64,000 nucleotides of DNA. Origin: Raphanus sativus. Its lineage: Eukaryota; Streptophyta; Magnoliopsida; Brassicales; Brassicaceae. Below, piece by piece: positions 52,801-64,000 of this stretch. Where the stretch lies: contig NC_079517.1 in assembly GCF_000801105.2 (NCBI RefSeq), forward strand, positions 14,570,001 to 14,634,000. Reading direction: 5' to 3'. The translations under genes and the position numbers were made by a program. Position 1 is the first letter of the stretch; each line of letters starts with the position of its first letter. The notes below the pieces were generated by a model. The model was given only the letters and a program-made list of their open reading frames with translations, searched no databases and was not told where the DNA came from.

Positions 52801-55800
52801 GCTAGATTCTACTTCTCCCCTCAACTTCTCCATTTCGTCTTTAGCAGTATGAAGGCCTACGGAGATCTAGAGTAAATAACAACCACATCAACAGAAGTTT
52901 GACAGCCTTACAACCACCAAACATTCGAATGCTATAAGGCAACAAGTAAAAGGTAAACTCAACACAATTGCTCAAGCGAAAGTCTCAAATCTGCATGACA
53001 TAATTCAACTAGCTGGGTAATGCAGATCCTAACTCCTGCCTGAGACACATCTATGGCTTCAAGAAATTTTTCCGTTCCCGTTTGTACTTGAAAATACTAA
53101 ACATCGCAGCAGTCTTTACAAAAGATTGCAACCAAAAAATCTGAACAATACTGTAATTACGGAATTTAAATCCTCATAAAAAAATATTGCTGAAGGACTT
53201 CACTGACCTCATTATCAGAAAGAGAGACGACTGCACCACTGTCCATATCACGAACCTAAGAGTTTGAAAACGAAATTCATCACACGTACAAATCAGTAAT
53301 TGCAAATTCCATACAGGAATCTGCCGTTTGAAGTAACCCCACAAGTCAATTATCAGAAAATCAAAACATTACCTTAGGATCTGAAGATCTTATCTTCTTC
53401 TCCAAATCAGAAAGTCTAGCCTAATTTTACACATGTAAAGAAGTAATCAACGACAACAGTCAGCCAAAAATGATCTGCCAATACACGTATGGATGCCTGA
53501 CAGATAAGAAATTTTAGTGGATTGACAATGTAGTAACCTTGTGGATATTAGACATATCTAGAAATAGTAAAACCCGTTTGCACAAACCAAATCACATGCA
53601 AAGACTCACTTCATAAAAGTAGCCACCAGGAATAGACGACCTAGAAAAGCTAGTGTATGCAACCTAGGAGCCAGCCATTGTAAACGCTGACGGATGTTAT
53701 ATGCAATACCTCGATGCAGTATGGGATTGGTTCATGTGTTCATGAGACGAGTTATTATAAACGTAAAATAGACTTCAAATAGTACCTCAGCCACAGAAGC
53801 CCTGGATTCTGCTTCCGAGACATCCTTCAAGGCATTAGCCAATTCTTTCCCCATTTCTTCGACCTGCCTAACAGCATTGTTCAAAGTTTGATTGCGGTCC
53901 GAAGTGCTATTCCGCGCATTGCTCCTTTCTTCTTGCAATTCTCTTTTAGCTTCAGCCCATTCTTTCTGAGGAAATAGAATCCAAAATTCTATATAAGAAA
54001 TCTAAGGAATGCGCCAACAAACGAATTATTAAATATGATATAGACCTCAAGTTGCTTGATATGCTCCTCTTGTTTCCTTCTCTCGACAGCTCTTGCTTCC
54101 TGAGATATTTGGTAAGGATGTCAAATTTTAAATCATTATTATCTCCCCGTAAAGAATTAGTAAACTAAAATCAAAGGTGGTTTTGTTACCTCACGAACTT
54201 CCTCTGTACTCTGGATAGTATCCAAGGTAGCCTGCAGAACATCATGTTAGCAAAAAGAAAAAATTTATGCACAACTTAGTACAGAATTTTCACTACTCTC
54301 ATGTTTCCAACCTGAAGACGATAAACTCTCTGAGATAAAACACAAACTTCGTCAGAGGCTCTTTTCTCAGCATTTGATAAAACCTCTTTTTCTTGTTTTA
54401 GCACCGATACCTATAACACAGATGACTGTTAGTATGAAAGCACAGAATATCATAAAGTGTGATTGATTACTACCTCCATAGATAATTTTCTAGAAATCCC
54501 TTCCGCTGCATGCAGAGACTCAGAACTCTCACGTAACTTCCGTTGGTGGTCGATGATCAGCTGCGAGAACTCTATGTTTCTTGCCAGAACACTGTTCATT
54601 TCTTCCCTCTGATATAAAGACATAGGAGATAACAAAAATTTGAAAAGGCACAATTCAAACAAACAGTTGGTGATAATTGTGACAAAGATGAAAAATCACC
54701 TTGCGTTCAGATTCTTTCATGATGCCTTCTAGTTTTTCCCTAGCAAAATTTGCCTCCATGGACAACTTATCACGCTCAGACCTAATCGCAATTATCTCAC
54801 TCCTAGCCTTCGCTAAATCTTCTTCCAGACTTCGAATGCGTTCAAAAGTTTTTTCTTGGGCTCTCTTAGTAGCTTCCTGGAGCAAGCAATCAAGACAACA
54901 AATGAGTCTCAAACAACTACATTGATGCAAAAAAACGAGAGATGAAGAAGAAAGAAGAGTTAGAAAGATTTAGCGATCTGTCACACCTGTGAATCCTCAA
55001 GCAGATGTAAGAAGTTCTTCCTTCCTGGCACTACAGCTAACAAAATACATCTCAGTCAAGCCATTGTAAGGCTAAATACTACTGAACTATGTATTCAAAT
55101 TTATGAGAATAGCAAGCAACAGCCTGTGAACTTCTTTACTTTCCAGGAAATAATATGAGATTTCAGGAAAGCTAATTATGCTTAACAGCCATAGTTCAAT
55201 TGAAATTCTTATTTTGAAAATACAGCAACGATTTTCGCTAGTGATAATTACGACATATGAAACTAGGGAAAGCATAACGAGCTAACTAAATCCAGATCTT
55301 ACTCAACCTTAAAAACTTGGTTTGGTAGTTATTCAAATCAAGATGCCTCGTAACCTAAATTTTTATTTAAAAAAACAAGAAAAGATAAAGAGCAAACTTT
55401 TTTGTTTGAATTTGGGAATTGTACCAACCACATCAATATTTCTTGCTTCCCTACTCAATCATTTGGACTGGTAAGGATTATAATTCAAAGATAAAAATGA
55501 AATCATTTACTTAAACTTAGCCAATGATAGTCATTATAGAGAGCTCGAACCTGGAGGAGAAACTGAAAAATGAGAATTAGATGAATGGAGTTTCTGTTCC
55601 TCTTCATATAGTCGTTTATACATTGCAACCTGAAAAGAACAATGTACAAGATAAATCATTGAAATGAAATCCAAGATCATCTAAGCAAGTGTTGCAAAGC
55701 AACTGAAGGGTGGAAAGACTTACAGATGCGTGCAGTGATTCAATCATTTTACCCTGTTCTTCAGCTCTTTCTAGCACGATGGCTACTTTTGAAGAAGCTT

Positions 55801-58800
55801 CATCAGTCTTTTTCTTCAGGTCTATCTCATACTTCTCCTGAGATTCGAAAAGCTCACTTAAAACCTTAGTTCTAACGAATCAAAAATTGGAAAAAAAAAA
55901 CGTCATACCTTCAGCTCCATTTCCCTACTTTCAATCTGCTCTGAGAGACTACGAACAAGATTCCTGAGCTTAACATTCTGCTCAACTAGTCCATTTATAT
56001 CTTTAAACTTCAACTGAAATTCATCCAAACAAGAGGACAAGCATTAGTCTGACAAATTATTTCACGAGTAAAATCTAACACAAAACATGACTCCATGAAA
56101 AGAAACAAACTTACAAGATGCTCTGAAATGATTTTATCAGCTTCAGATTCCAGATCCATCTCGACATCAGAAAGCTGGGTATCATCTTCTTCCTCATCCC
56201 TAGCAGCTCCACAGCGAAGTTGGACATCACGACACTCCTTCAGTAGTATCGTTACCTAAATCATGTATACAGACACAAAGTACCAGTTGATTAGGCAACC
56301 AGCTAGGCATATATCTTTGAGCTAAAAGTTGACATATTAACATTGTAAATCATCGTAAGTCAATGAATTTAAGACCACAACAAACATTCAGATAAAATCA
56401 TAGCCTGGTGAACAAAGAAGAATAGATTGACCAATTACCTGCTTCTGTAGGTCAGATATATCTTTCTGATATAGAATACTTTCACGTTCCCGCCTCCTCA
56501 ATTCAGCCTATCAATAAAATAAATGTATAAGAACGGCACAGATATGCATCTTAAACCGCAACTATGATAATACCAAGTACCTTTAGCTCCATGATGATCT
56601 TCTCCATATATGATTGTTCAGAGACAGAATCCTGAAGTTTTTGACTGACGAGAGAGTAAGCTTCAACCAAACGCTCATGCTCGCCTGGAAACAGAAAACA
56701 GATTGCCCCACATATAGGTTTAAGCATGATGTCTCGAATAAGACAAAAAAAAACTGCACGAATGAATGAAATAATTGGGAGCACAGAATTGAATCATACC
56801 TCTTTCCTCTTGGAAGAACCCCGCTTTCTCTTCTAATTCGGATAAAACCTAAAAAGCAGAATCCAAGGCCAACATTTTAGTAAAAATTTCAAATCCTGAC
56901 ACGCTGCTATAACGAGAAGGAAACCTAAAAAATTTCCATCAGGTTTCGACCCAACAAGCCCAAGAGTCTTGCATAAGTTAACAGGAATATAAAAGAAAAG
57001 TGAACTAGTTGGAAAATTAGAAGCGAAACAAAGACCAAAACAAGAAAAAGGAAAGAAAACAAAATAGATAAGACCAACATCTAAACTTGAACCTCAAAAG
57101 GTTAGTTCATACCCGTTGTAGTATCAACTCCGCTTCCTTTCGACCTAACTGCTCATGTCTCATAGCATCAACAGCCTCTTGATACTTCTCATAAATTTTG
57201 GTCAGCTACAAAAACAAGAAAAACGATATATACACCACTAATAGAGTTGAGAAATTGATGAACTGGACTAGTACAGTAAGACTGAAACTCACACTCCATC
57301 CGTCACGTAGGAGTGATGCTGCCAGTGCCGTTCCTGACACACCAGCAGGAACCTTGGAAATTATTTCATGGCTTTCCTCTATCATGTTGCTGGTCCCAGA
57401 AACGTCAACCCCTCTGGAATAAAGGATTTTCAAAAGATACATGTAAGGATCGTATCGTTCCATGAGCACAACGGCAATCAAAACCCATACTTCACAACGA
57501 CTATAAGCTAATTCATGAATTAAACACTCTAAATTCGCTACTGTAAACTTTCTAGAAACAGCGTGGAAGTCATATAACTTGTGACCCTATATTGTGGCCA
57601 AAAGACAGACATGTTGGTAGGAAAGGATCACGGGTGGAAACTATAAAATCTGTATTTGAAGTGCATCTCTTAAAGCAACCAACATTACTAATACATAATT
57701 GTACTTGTTTTTAACTCAATTTGATAAAGCATATATAGCAAACAAGTAACCTTAAAAAGCAATTATACCCAGTTTTTGCGTGGCTGTACAAAGGCCTGAC
57801 AAAATGAACATTTCTTGTTCGCAGAAGAGTCATACCTTGTGAAACTGCTGAAAGGTACAAGCGTTAGTTCATCTGTTTTCCGAGTTTTCTCAATTTCTGC
57901 TTCATACTTCTCAAGTTTTTGTTTAATGTCTTCGTTCTCCTGAAGTTGAAGACAACAAAAAGTAACCATCTGTTCCACAAATAAATTAAAAAATTGCACC
58001 GAAAGAAGAACTCGTATATCCAAAAGGTAAACCAAGAAACCACTTCCCAGTTATCAAAAACTGACGAAGGAACTTCTCAAAAAAAACATACTGAAATCAT
58101 AAGATTATAGGTAATAATGCTCCTCATAAAGACATGACGAACTAATTTATTTTAGAAAACAATCAAAGTATATTTAAGGTAGCAATCTGATTATAAATTT
58201 GAATGGTGCAATTTTTCGCACATGCAACACCCTCAGTACAAGTTGCCAGTACAATAAATAATTGATAACTGATAAAGCAGTAGAAGTCAGGGATCTTATT
58301 ACCTTCTCCAACTTCTGGTTCGTAGACATTTCTTTCTCAAGTCTATCTTTATACCCACTCTCGACTTGGCTCAAGCGTGCCTGATTAGTCATAATGTGAA
58401 CTCAACAGGCGAACATACAGATACAAGAAGACAAGATACGATCAGTTTCCTCTGAATTGTGACATCAAGCTTACCTCTAAGGCCTTAATGACACCCTCAA
58501 GTTCCCCAGCCTTTCTAGACCATTCCTCCGAACTTTCCTTGTACAGCTCAACAAGCTTGTTTGCCTATGCCAGCAGCCAAGTAATGGATTAGATTGGACT
58601 AAACAACAACTAGGGAGATCTTTCTTCTGAAATGTGAAATGCCTCAACAAAATCCGTAACATATGTCTTTGAAAACTCACAGTGAGAAGCTCAGCACTGT
58701 ATTGCTCTTCAGTCGTCGTTGCTGCATCTTTACACGAGCTGAGTTCCTTTTAAAATGAAGAAAAACAAGAAAATATAAGATACAATGAAGAGAATTGCTA

Positions 58801-59870
58801 CAAAGAGGACAAGTGCTTTATGACATGCATACCTCTTGTAATGAAGTAATCTTCGTTTCGAGCTCTCTCAATCTTTCCTTATGCCAATTCAACGAACTAG
58901 AGCACTCATTATAATTCTTCTCAACCTGACAGAGTAAGACACGACATTCAAAGTAACTAACAACTGTATTTCAGAAAAGAAAAGAACAGAAGCATTTAGA
59001 ATAAGCTCCTAAAAATTAATCTTACGTCCACAAGCTTCGCTGACATTTCCGCCTCGAGATCAGAATGCCTCCTACGGAGTTCAGCATAGCTATCAACTTT
59101 AGCTGTTAACTCCTCATCAAGCCATTTCGTATGTCTCTCCATGAGCTCTTTCTCCTGAGACAAACGAAAGCACATAGCTTGCGATCGTGCTAATTCAGCT
59201 CCTGCTTCAGCAAATCTAGACTCCTTCTCCGAGCTAGCGTCAGTCAGCTTAACCTGATAAAAACATAAGAAGAAATTAATTCATGTCTCCCCATTATTAG
59301 CAACAAGTTACGAAAGCAACCAGAACTCACAATCTTCTCCAAATAGCTCTTGATATTCGAATTCTTCTCGCTAATCTCAGAATCTCTCTGCTCCAGCAAC
59401 TCCATCAGTTGCCTTTTGGACTTATGCAGCTCCGACATCTCCGTCGTCACCCTCTCCAACTCTCCATCCTTCTCAATCTGCAATCAAAACAAAGTATCAT
59501 TCTCCGTCAAATCCCAATAACACACACTCGAAAGCTTAAAAGCGCGAGAACGCACCGATTGCAAATGAAGCTGGTGCTTCTGCGCCTGAGACTGCGCGAG
59601 CTCAGCCAATCGATCGTCGAGATCAGACTGAAGCTTCGCGTTATGAGATTCAAGCGACGCGAAATCCCGAGAGAGCGAGAGGTACTTCTGCTCGAGGAGC
59701 GAGCACGTCTGCTCCGCCGTGATGGAAGCAGCATCGGCCTTGGCACGTACACTGTCCAAATCTGCGTACAGCTTTCGGATGTACTCGTCGGCTCTCTCTG
59801 CAACCACAACCACCGACGCGGCGTCGTTTGAGAGCCGCGCGAGATCATCGTCTGGCATAAACAAGGGCAT
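46811..59870 (-). CDS. NUA: Nuclear pore anchor (TPR/Mlp homologue)
   Basis: A very large multi-exon gene covering 13 kb. Exon 1 (59556-59870) starts MPLFMPDDDLARLSNDAASV, and the last exon (46811-48238) ends in an RG/RGG-rich tail (TRGGRTPRGGGGGRGPPPSQ). Between them many short exons encode continuous heptad-type coiled coil, for example VPAGVSGTALAASLLRDGWS, AREKLEGIMKESERK, NSVLARNIEFSQLIIDHQRK and LRESNIQLREENKHNFEEC. The last exon is strongly acidic (Glu/Asp/Thr-rich) before the basic tail. This is the TPR homologue NUA (At1g79280) of the nuclear basket, involved in mRNA export, SUMO homeostasis with ESD4, and flowering time. I verified several splice junctions but did not assemble every exon; no disruption was noticed. 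A solo LTR lies in one intron. Confidence 0.92.
50172..50432 (-). mobile_element. Solo LTR in a NUA intron
   Basis: 261 bp, TG...CA (TGACGCAG...ACATCA), flanked by perfect 5-bp duplications TTAAC at 50167-50171 and 50433-50437. On the minus strand it has a TATATAAG promoter motif, so it lies in sense with NUA. The NUA acceptor (CAG|AGATTGCG at 50097) is about 75 bp downstream, leaving the branch site region intact. Confidence 0.85.
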
Positions 59871-60181
59871 CTCTGCGTGCCCTAGAGTTTGATCTCTCCG
59901 GTAACTTTGAACGATCCTTTTCTTTTTTAATCTACGGCAACTTTAGGAGAGAAACCCAACGGAGGAGATGAGAGATCGTTTCGGGAAGGCGAAGAACGAT
60001 GCAATGTTCGAGAAAACCTCAGGCGTGTTTATATGTCGCGTTAAATAAACGGCGTCGCTTGCTAATTGGGCCAACTTTGATCCACCGTTGTTGTCAAAAT
60101 CTGGGCCTTTGTTGGGCTCAAACGATGCCTAGTTACGATTTATTTACTATTTATAACGTATTACGGAAGAATGATCAGTAA

Positions 60182-60253
60182 GCCGACTTAGCTCAGTGGT
60201 AGAGCGCGTGACTTTTAATCACGTGGTCGTGGGTTCGATCCCCACAGTCGGCG
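60182..60253 (+). tRNA. tRNA-Lys (anticodon UUU)
   Basis: 72-nt cloverleaf: acceptor GCCGACT/AGTCGGC plus discriminator G, D arm GCTCAGTGGTAGAGC, anticodon stem CGTGA/TCACG with loop CTTTTAA (anticodon TTT), T arm GTGGG/CCCAC around TTCGATC. All stems pair and both internal promoter boxes are intact. It lies about 310 bp upstream of the NUA start, on the opposite strand. Confidence 0.97.
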
Positions 60254-60551
60254 TAGCTGAATTTATAATTTTTAAATAGTCCCACACAGGATCCAACCAA
60301 CCAGAAATTAAAGTTCAGTGCATTTTTTCATTTCCTTACCTTACCAACCAAAAAAGCCTACTGAATTCTTTTTTTTTTTTGAACCACGCAACTGAATTCT
60401 TTTTTTTTTGAACCACGCAACTGAATTTACCATGTAAATAATTTAATGTTAACTTTTAACAAATAAAACTCGCAATATGAATAGGGAAACACAAAGTCCA
60501 ATAACACAACACCCAATAATGTTTAATGTTGATGCTATACTTTAACGACAA
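60254..60551. other. Intergenic, with a short tandem duplication
   Basis: A unit of about 29 bp (CTGAATTC, a T run, then GAACCACGCAA) is repeated twice at about 60362-60423. Nothing else recognised. Confidence 0.6.
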
Positions 60552-62157
60552 CTAGATACGAACTCGCACTATGTGCGGATATTTTTTTCTTAAATCCTTG
60601 TGAAAATTTTAAATCTATATTATACGATTATCAAATTTGTGGTCTATATTTTGAAGAATAAATTTATTTGGATATAATGTATTTCCTTCACATATATAGT
60701 ATTGGTGTGTGTTTTAATAGTATAAACAGATTGTATATGGTGTTCATTTTAAATGTATAATGTTCATATATAATAGTTTAGTAGTTTAATTTGACTATTG
60801 ATTGTAATATCTATCCTATTAGTTTATACAACTAAGAAGTAAATATTTCTAAATGCATATTTTGAATTTATTTATTTGTATATATGGAAGTTAAATTAAA
60901 TTGGATCTACATAGTAGAGAAAAAATATTTTGAGATACTGTTAAAAACAACTAAAAATATTTTTAAAAGAGAAAATATAATATATTATACTTAAAAACTA
61001 AAGTAATTTTGTAGTAAATATTTTATTTGAAAAATTGCTTGAAATACACTAAGTTAGATAATATTTTTCATTTGAAACATAAAGGATATTTATTTCTAAC
61101 AAAATCTTTTAAAGATCTTGAGAAATTTTATTTTTGAAAATTAATCAATTTAAATTGTTATTATCATTAAAATATAATTATATTTATATGATTTTAATTT
61201 TCGTTCATCAATCAAAAATAAATCTGATTTGAAATTCTAACTATATTTTATGATAATAATAATTTAAATTAATGAATTGTTCGGAAATAAATTTTATCTT
61301 GGTTCTGAAAAGATTTTATTAGAATTTTTTTAAACAGTATTTTTTGTATTTTGAATAAAAGATAGAGATATTAAAAGATATGATGATTAAATTATGTAAA
61401 ATTTGATAAACTTTTTAAAGAATGGTCCATCTGAAAATATCACACATGAAAGAAGTTATGATTTTTATTTTGATAATATATATAAATTTCCAAAGAATAT
61501 ATAGAATATAGATCTATGGAAGTAAGTACTTTGAATTCAACTAAAATCGGATAAAATCATGTTTACCATATCGTTATATAAATTTCACTGTAACAATAAA
61601 TCTTGTAAAAATAAATCTTTTTAAAGTTATTGATATAATCCATGGGTAAACTTTAGTATTCTTGGTTAAGAAGTCAAGGTTGCATGGATTGAAGTCAGTA
61701 TTTTGTATTTCCAAGTAAACTTAATACTAACAATATTCATATTGAAATATTACATATTTTTTTTATTTTGGTCAAATTGAAATATTACGTGTTAAGTCAA
61801 AAAAATAATGTAACAGAGCAAAAGCTTTGCATCAATTTATACAGCTTACATATCAATTGTAACACAAAACCGTAGCAATAGTTTACCAAAGAAAAACCAT
61901 AGCAATATAAATGTGTCGTGTCGTTAGTTTTCAAAAAAAAAAAATGTGTCGTGTTTAGTAAAGGTATATTAACAAATCGTGTGACACTCTAACCCGGTCA
62001 GTAAGGATTTATGTATTTGTGATATAGGTAGCATGTTACATTAAATAATATATGTAACGTGTTTTTATATTTATGTCTAGACACAACATGTTTAATAAGT
62101 CCAAATTAAAATCATGCTATGGTAAATTCAAATAGGACCCTATTTTAATAGATTAGA
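60552..62157 (-). mobile_element. Non-autonomous Helitron
   Basis: On the minus strand it starts TCTAATCTATTAAAATAGGG after an A (62157 downward) and ends with a hairpin CGCAC-ATA-GTGCG, then TATCTAG at 60552 before T. 1606 bp, AT-rich, no Rep/helicase ORF. Confidence 0.75.
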
Positions 62158-62289
62158 TTTTTAATTCTTAACCTCAAAATCTATGGAAAATTAATGTTAG
62201 AAAGAACAATTAATGGAAAGTTAATGTAAAAGAAAAAATAGAAAATTCATATTCAAAATTATTTTGAAAATCATTAGAGCTCGTAATTT

Positions 62290-62930
62290 TTAATACCGTA
62301 TCAAAAAAAACCGAAATCGAAGAACTGGACCAGAATCAAATCGAAATAATCCAAAATGAGAACTAGATCAAAATTTTCAAATTTTCGAATGGTTCCTAAT
62401 TCCTATATTTCTATATCTGAGATAACTAAACCGAAACCAAAGCGAGAACCGAATGAGTACCCCAAATATATGAAAAATATTAATTATATATACATATAAC
62501 ATAACTAAATATATATTTATAATTTAAAAATCTATTAAAAGTATCCAAAACTATTTTAAGAAAACTAAATTATTACAGATTATCCAAACTACCCGAAAAT
62601 ATCCAAATATTTTTATCTGAAGTATCCAAAATAATTCGAAATATCCGAGATTTTATCATAATTATCGTAATTATTTGATATTTTACCCAAAATACATAAT
62701 ATTTAATCCTAATTATCCGAAATAACCGAAACCAAATGAGAACCGAATTTTTTCATGTATTTTACCATTCTTATGTTTACTATATGAACCGAACCCGAAC
62801 CTACCCAAAACCAAACCAAACCAAACCGAATCTAAGTCAAATAGTAAATGAATCTTCTAGTTTTTTGTCTGAAATATCCGATATCCGAAATAACCGAACT
62901 GATATCCGAAATGTGCGAGGCCTACCATGT
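62290..62930. repeat. Dispersed CCGAA-rich repeat (copy of the 5940 repeat)
   Basis: Same motif order as 5940-6470, with degenerate ACCGAACCCGAACC and ATCCGAAATA tracts around an AT-rich core. Confidence 0.65.
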
Positions 62931-63134
62931 CCGATGGCTGGCTAATACTATTATTTTCTAAATAGTTCCACCCACGTGAAAAAGACTTGCAAATTGCAAT
63001 TGAATAAACAAACATGAAGTTCCACTAAACAACACCCAACAAGGAATATTTCAGCTATAATCTTTGATCTCAAGATCATTAGATCTAGTCAAAAGTTTTC
63101 TTCCTTGCAAAGAAATTTGAAGGGTTACCTAACA

Positions 63135-64000
63135 ATGGTGAAGAAAGCTGTGTTGATCGGGATCAACTACCCAGGAACAAAGATAGAGCTAAAAGGCTGC
63201 GTCAACGACGTTCACCGGATGCACAAGTGCCTCGTTGACCGGTACGGATTCGCCGAGGAAGACATAAAGGTGCTGATCGACACCGACGACTCTTACACGC
63301 AGCCCACAGGCAAAAACATCCGTAACGCCTTGTCCGAACTCATAAAGAGAGCAAAGTCCGGTGATGTTCTGTTCGTGCATTACAGTGGACACGGTACGAG
63401 GGTCCCACTGGAAGAAGGGGAAGAGGATGACACTGGCTTTGACGAGTGTATTGTTCCTTGCGACATGAATCCAATCCCTGGTAAGCAGATCAGAAACAGA
63501 GTGCTCTGTTCATAAACAGAGAGAAACAGAGTGCTCTGTTTTCAATGATGTTTGGACATTGCTAGAATAATGGGTACCGTCTTGTGTGTTGCAATGCAGA
63601 TGATGATTTCAGGGAACTAGTGGACCAGGTTCCAGAAGGGTGTAAGATTACGTTCGTATCAGATTCTTGCCACAGTGGCGGGCTCATCGATGGAGCCAAG
63701 GAACATATCGGAGAGAGCACAAACAAGAACCGAAACCAAGAACCAAAAGTTCAGTTTTTCGAGCTCGAGATATGGAACTTCTTTTATAGCGTGTTGATGA
63801 GGTTGTTAGTGTTTTGTGGGATATGTAGTTCTCATGAAGAGCCTGACAAGATTGAGATTACAGCGAGATATGAAGTTGGCAAATCAAGGTACCTGCCGAT
63901 GGAGAGCTTCATCAACATTCTCAAAGAGAAAACTGGCAAAGACAAAATCGAGGTTGGGAAAATCAGACCGACCCTTTTCGATGTGTTCGGCGAAGACGCG
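63135..64000 (+). CDS. MC7: Type II metacaspase, MC7-like (5' part)
   Basis: Exon 1 63135-63480, exon 2 from 63600 to the window end; about 249 codons visible, C-terminal half missing. Start [16 protein letters not shown]. The catalytic His is residue 86 in HYSGHGTR and the catalytic Cys residue 139 in SDSCHSGG, the same positions I recall for Arabidopsis MC4. Acidic calcium-site residues are present (DDTGFDEC). The linker after residue 155 carries a hydrophobic stretch, [17 protein letters not shown], and resembles MC7 (At1g79310) more than MC4. It is an Arg/Lys-specific, calcium-dependent cysteine protease of the cytosol. An earlier in-frame TTG at 63105 is not a credible start. Confidence 0.88.

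Overview
This is a nuclear genome window from a crucifer, most likely a Brassica or a close relative. The evidence is split genes with short GT-AG introns, Brassicaceae-type repeats, plant-only genes, and a gene order that follows Arabidopsis chromosome 1 around At1g79150-At1g79310. That order (from memory of the Arabidopsis map) is NOC3, At1g79160-like, MYB63, 20S proteasome alpha-2, STR1/MST1, ECT8, NUA and metacaspase 7. Some Arabidopsis neighbours are missing, as expected after polyploid fractionation.

Left part (1-13 kb): a solo LTR (153-712, 5-bp target duplication), a decayed NOC3 fragment with an in-frame stop, a Harbinger-like remnant, a long foldback behind a TATA-like box, a short Helitron, a tRNA-derived SINE, and an array of seven hairpin modules whose arms change while pairing is kept. 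An LTR with an adjacent primer-binding-site-like sequence follows. The At1g79160-like gene at 11.76-12.89 kb looks dead: a 35-bp tandem duplication shifts its first exon, and a stop codon replaces an expected Trp.

Middle (13-30 kb): a SINE inside a Stowaway-like MITE, a second Stowaway MITE, and other repeats. Intact genes follow: MYB63-like (+), proteasome subunit alpha-2 (-) and STR1 sulfurtransferase (+), the last two divergent. A tRNA-Arg(CCG) with a broken T-stem pair and a small seed-maturation-protein-like gene come next.

30.05-38.67 kb is one complete CACTA (En/Spm) transposon: 15-bp terminal inverted repeats, TTA target duplication, an apparently intact five-exon TNP2 transposase (1140 codons by my splice model), and a second gene (Transposase_24 type) with one internal stop codon. 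It seems to sit inside an older small element.

Right part (39-64 kb): a second Helitron, an 800-bp foldback with telomere-like heptamers, ECT8 (YTH-domain m6A reader, 503 codons modelled), the large NUA nucleoporin gene on the minus strand with a solo LTR in one intron, tRNA-Lys(UUU), a third Helitron, and the 5' part of a type II metacaspase running off the end.

The genes are independent housekeeping or regulatory loci, not a pathway cluster. Exon models were derived by hand from splice sites and reading-frame arithmetic; no similarity search was run.
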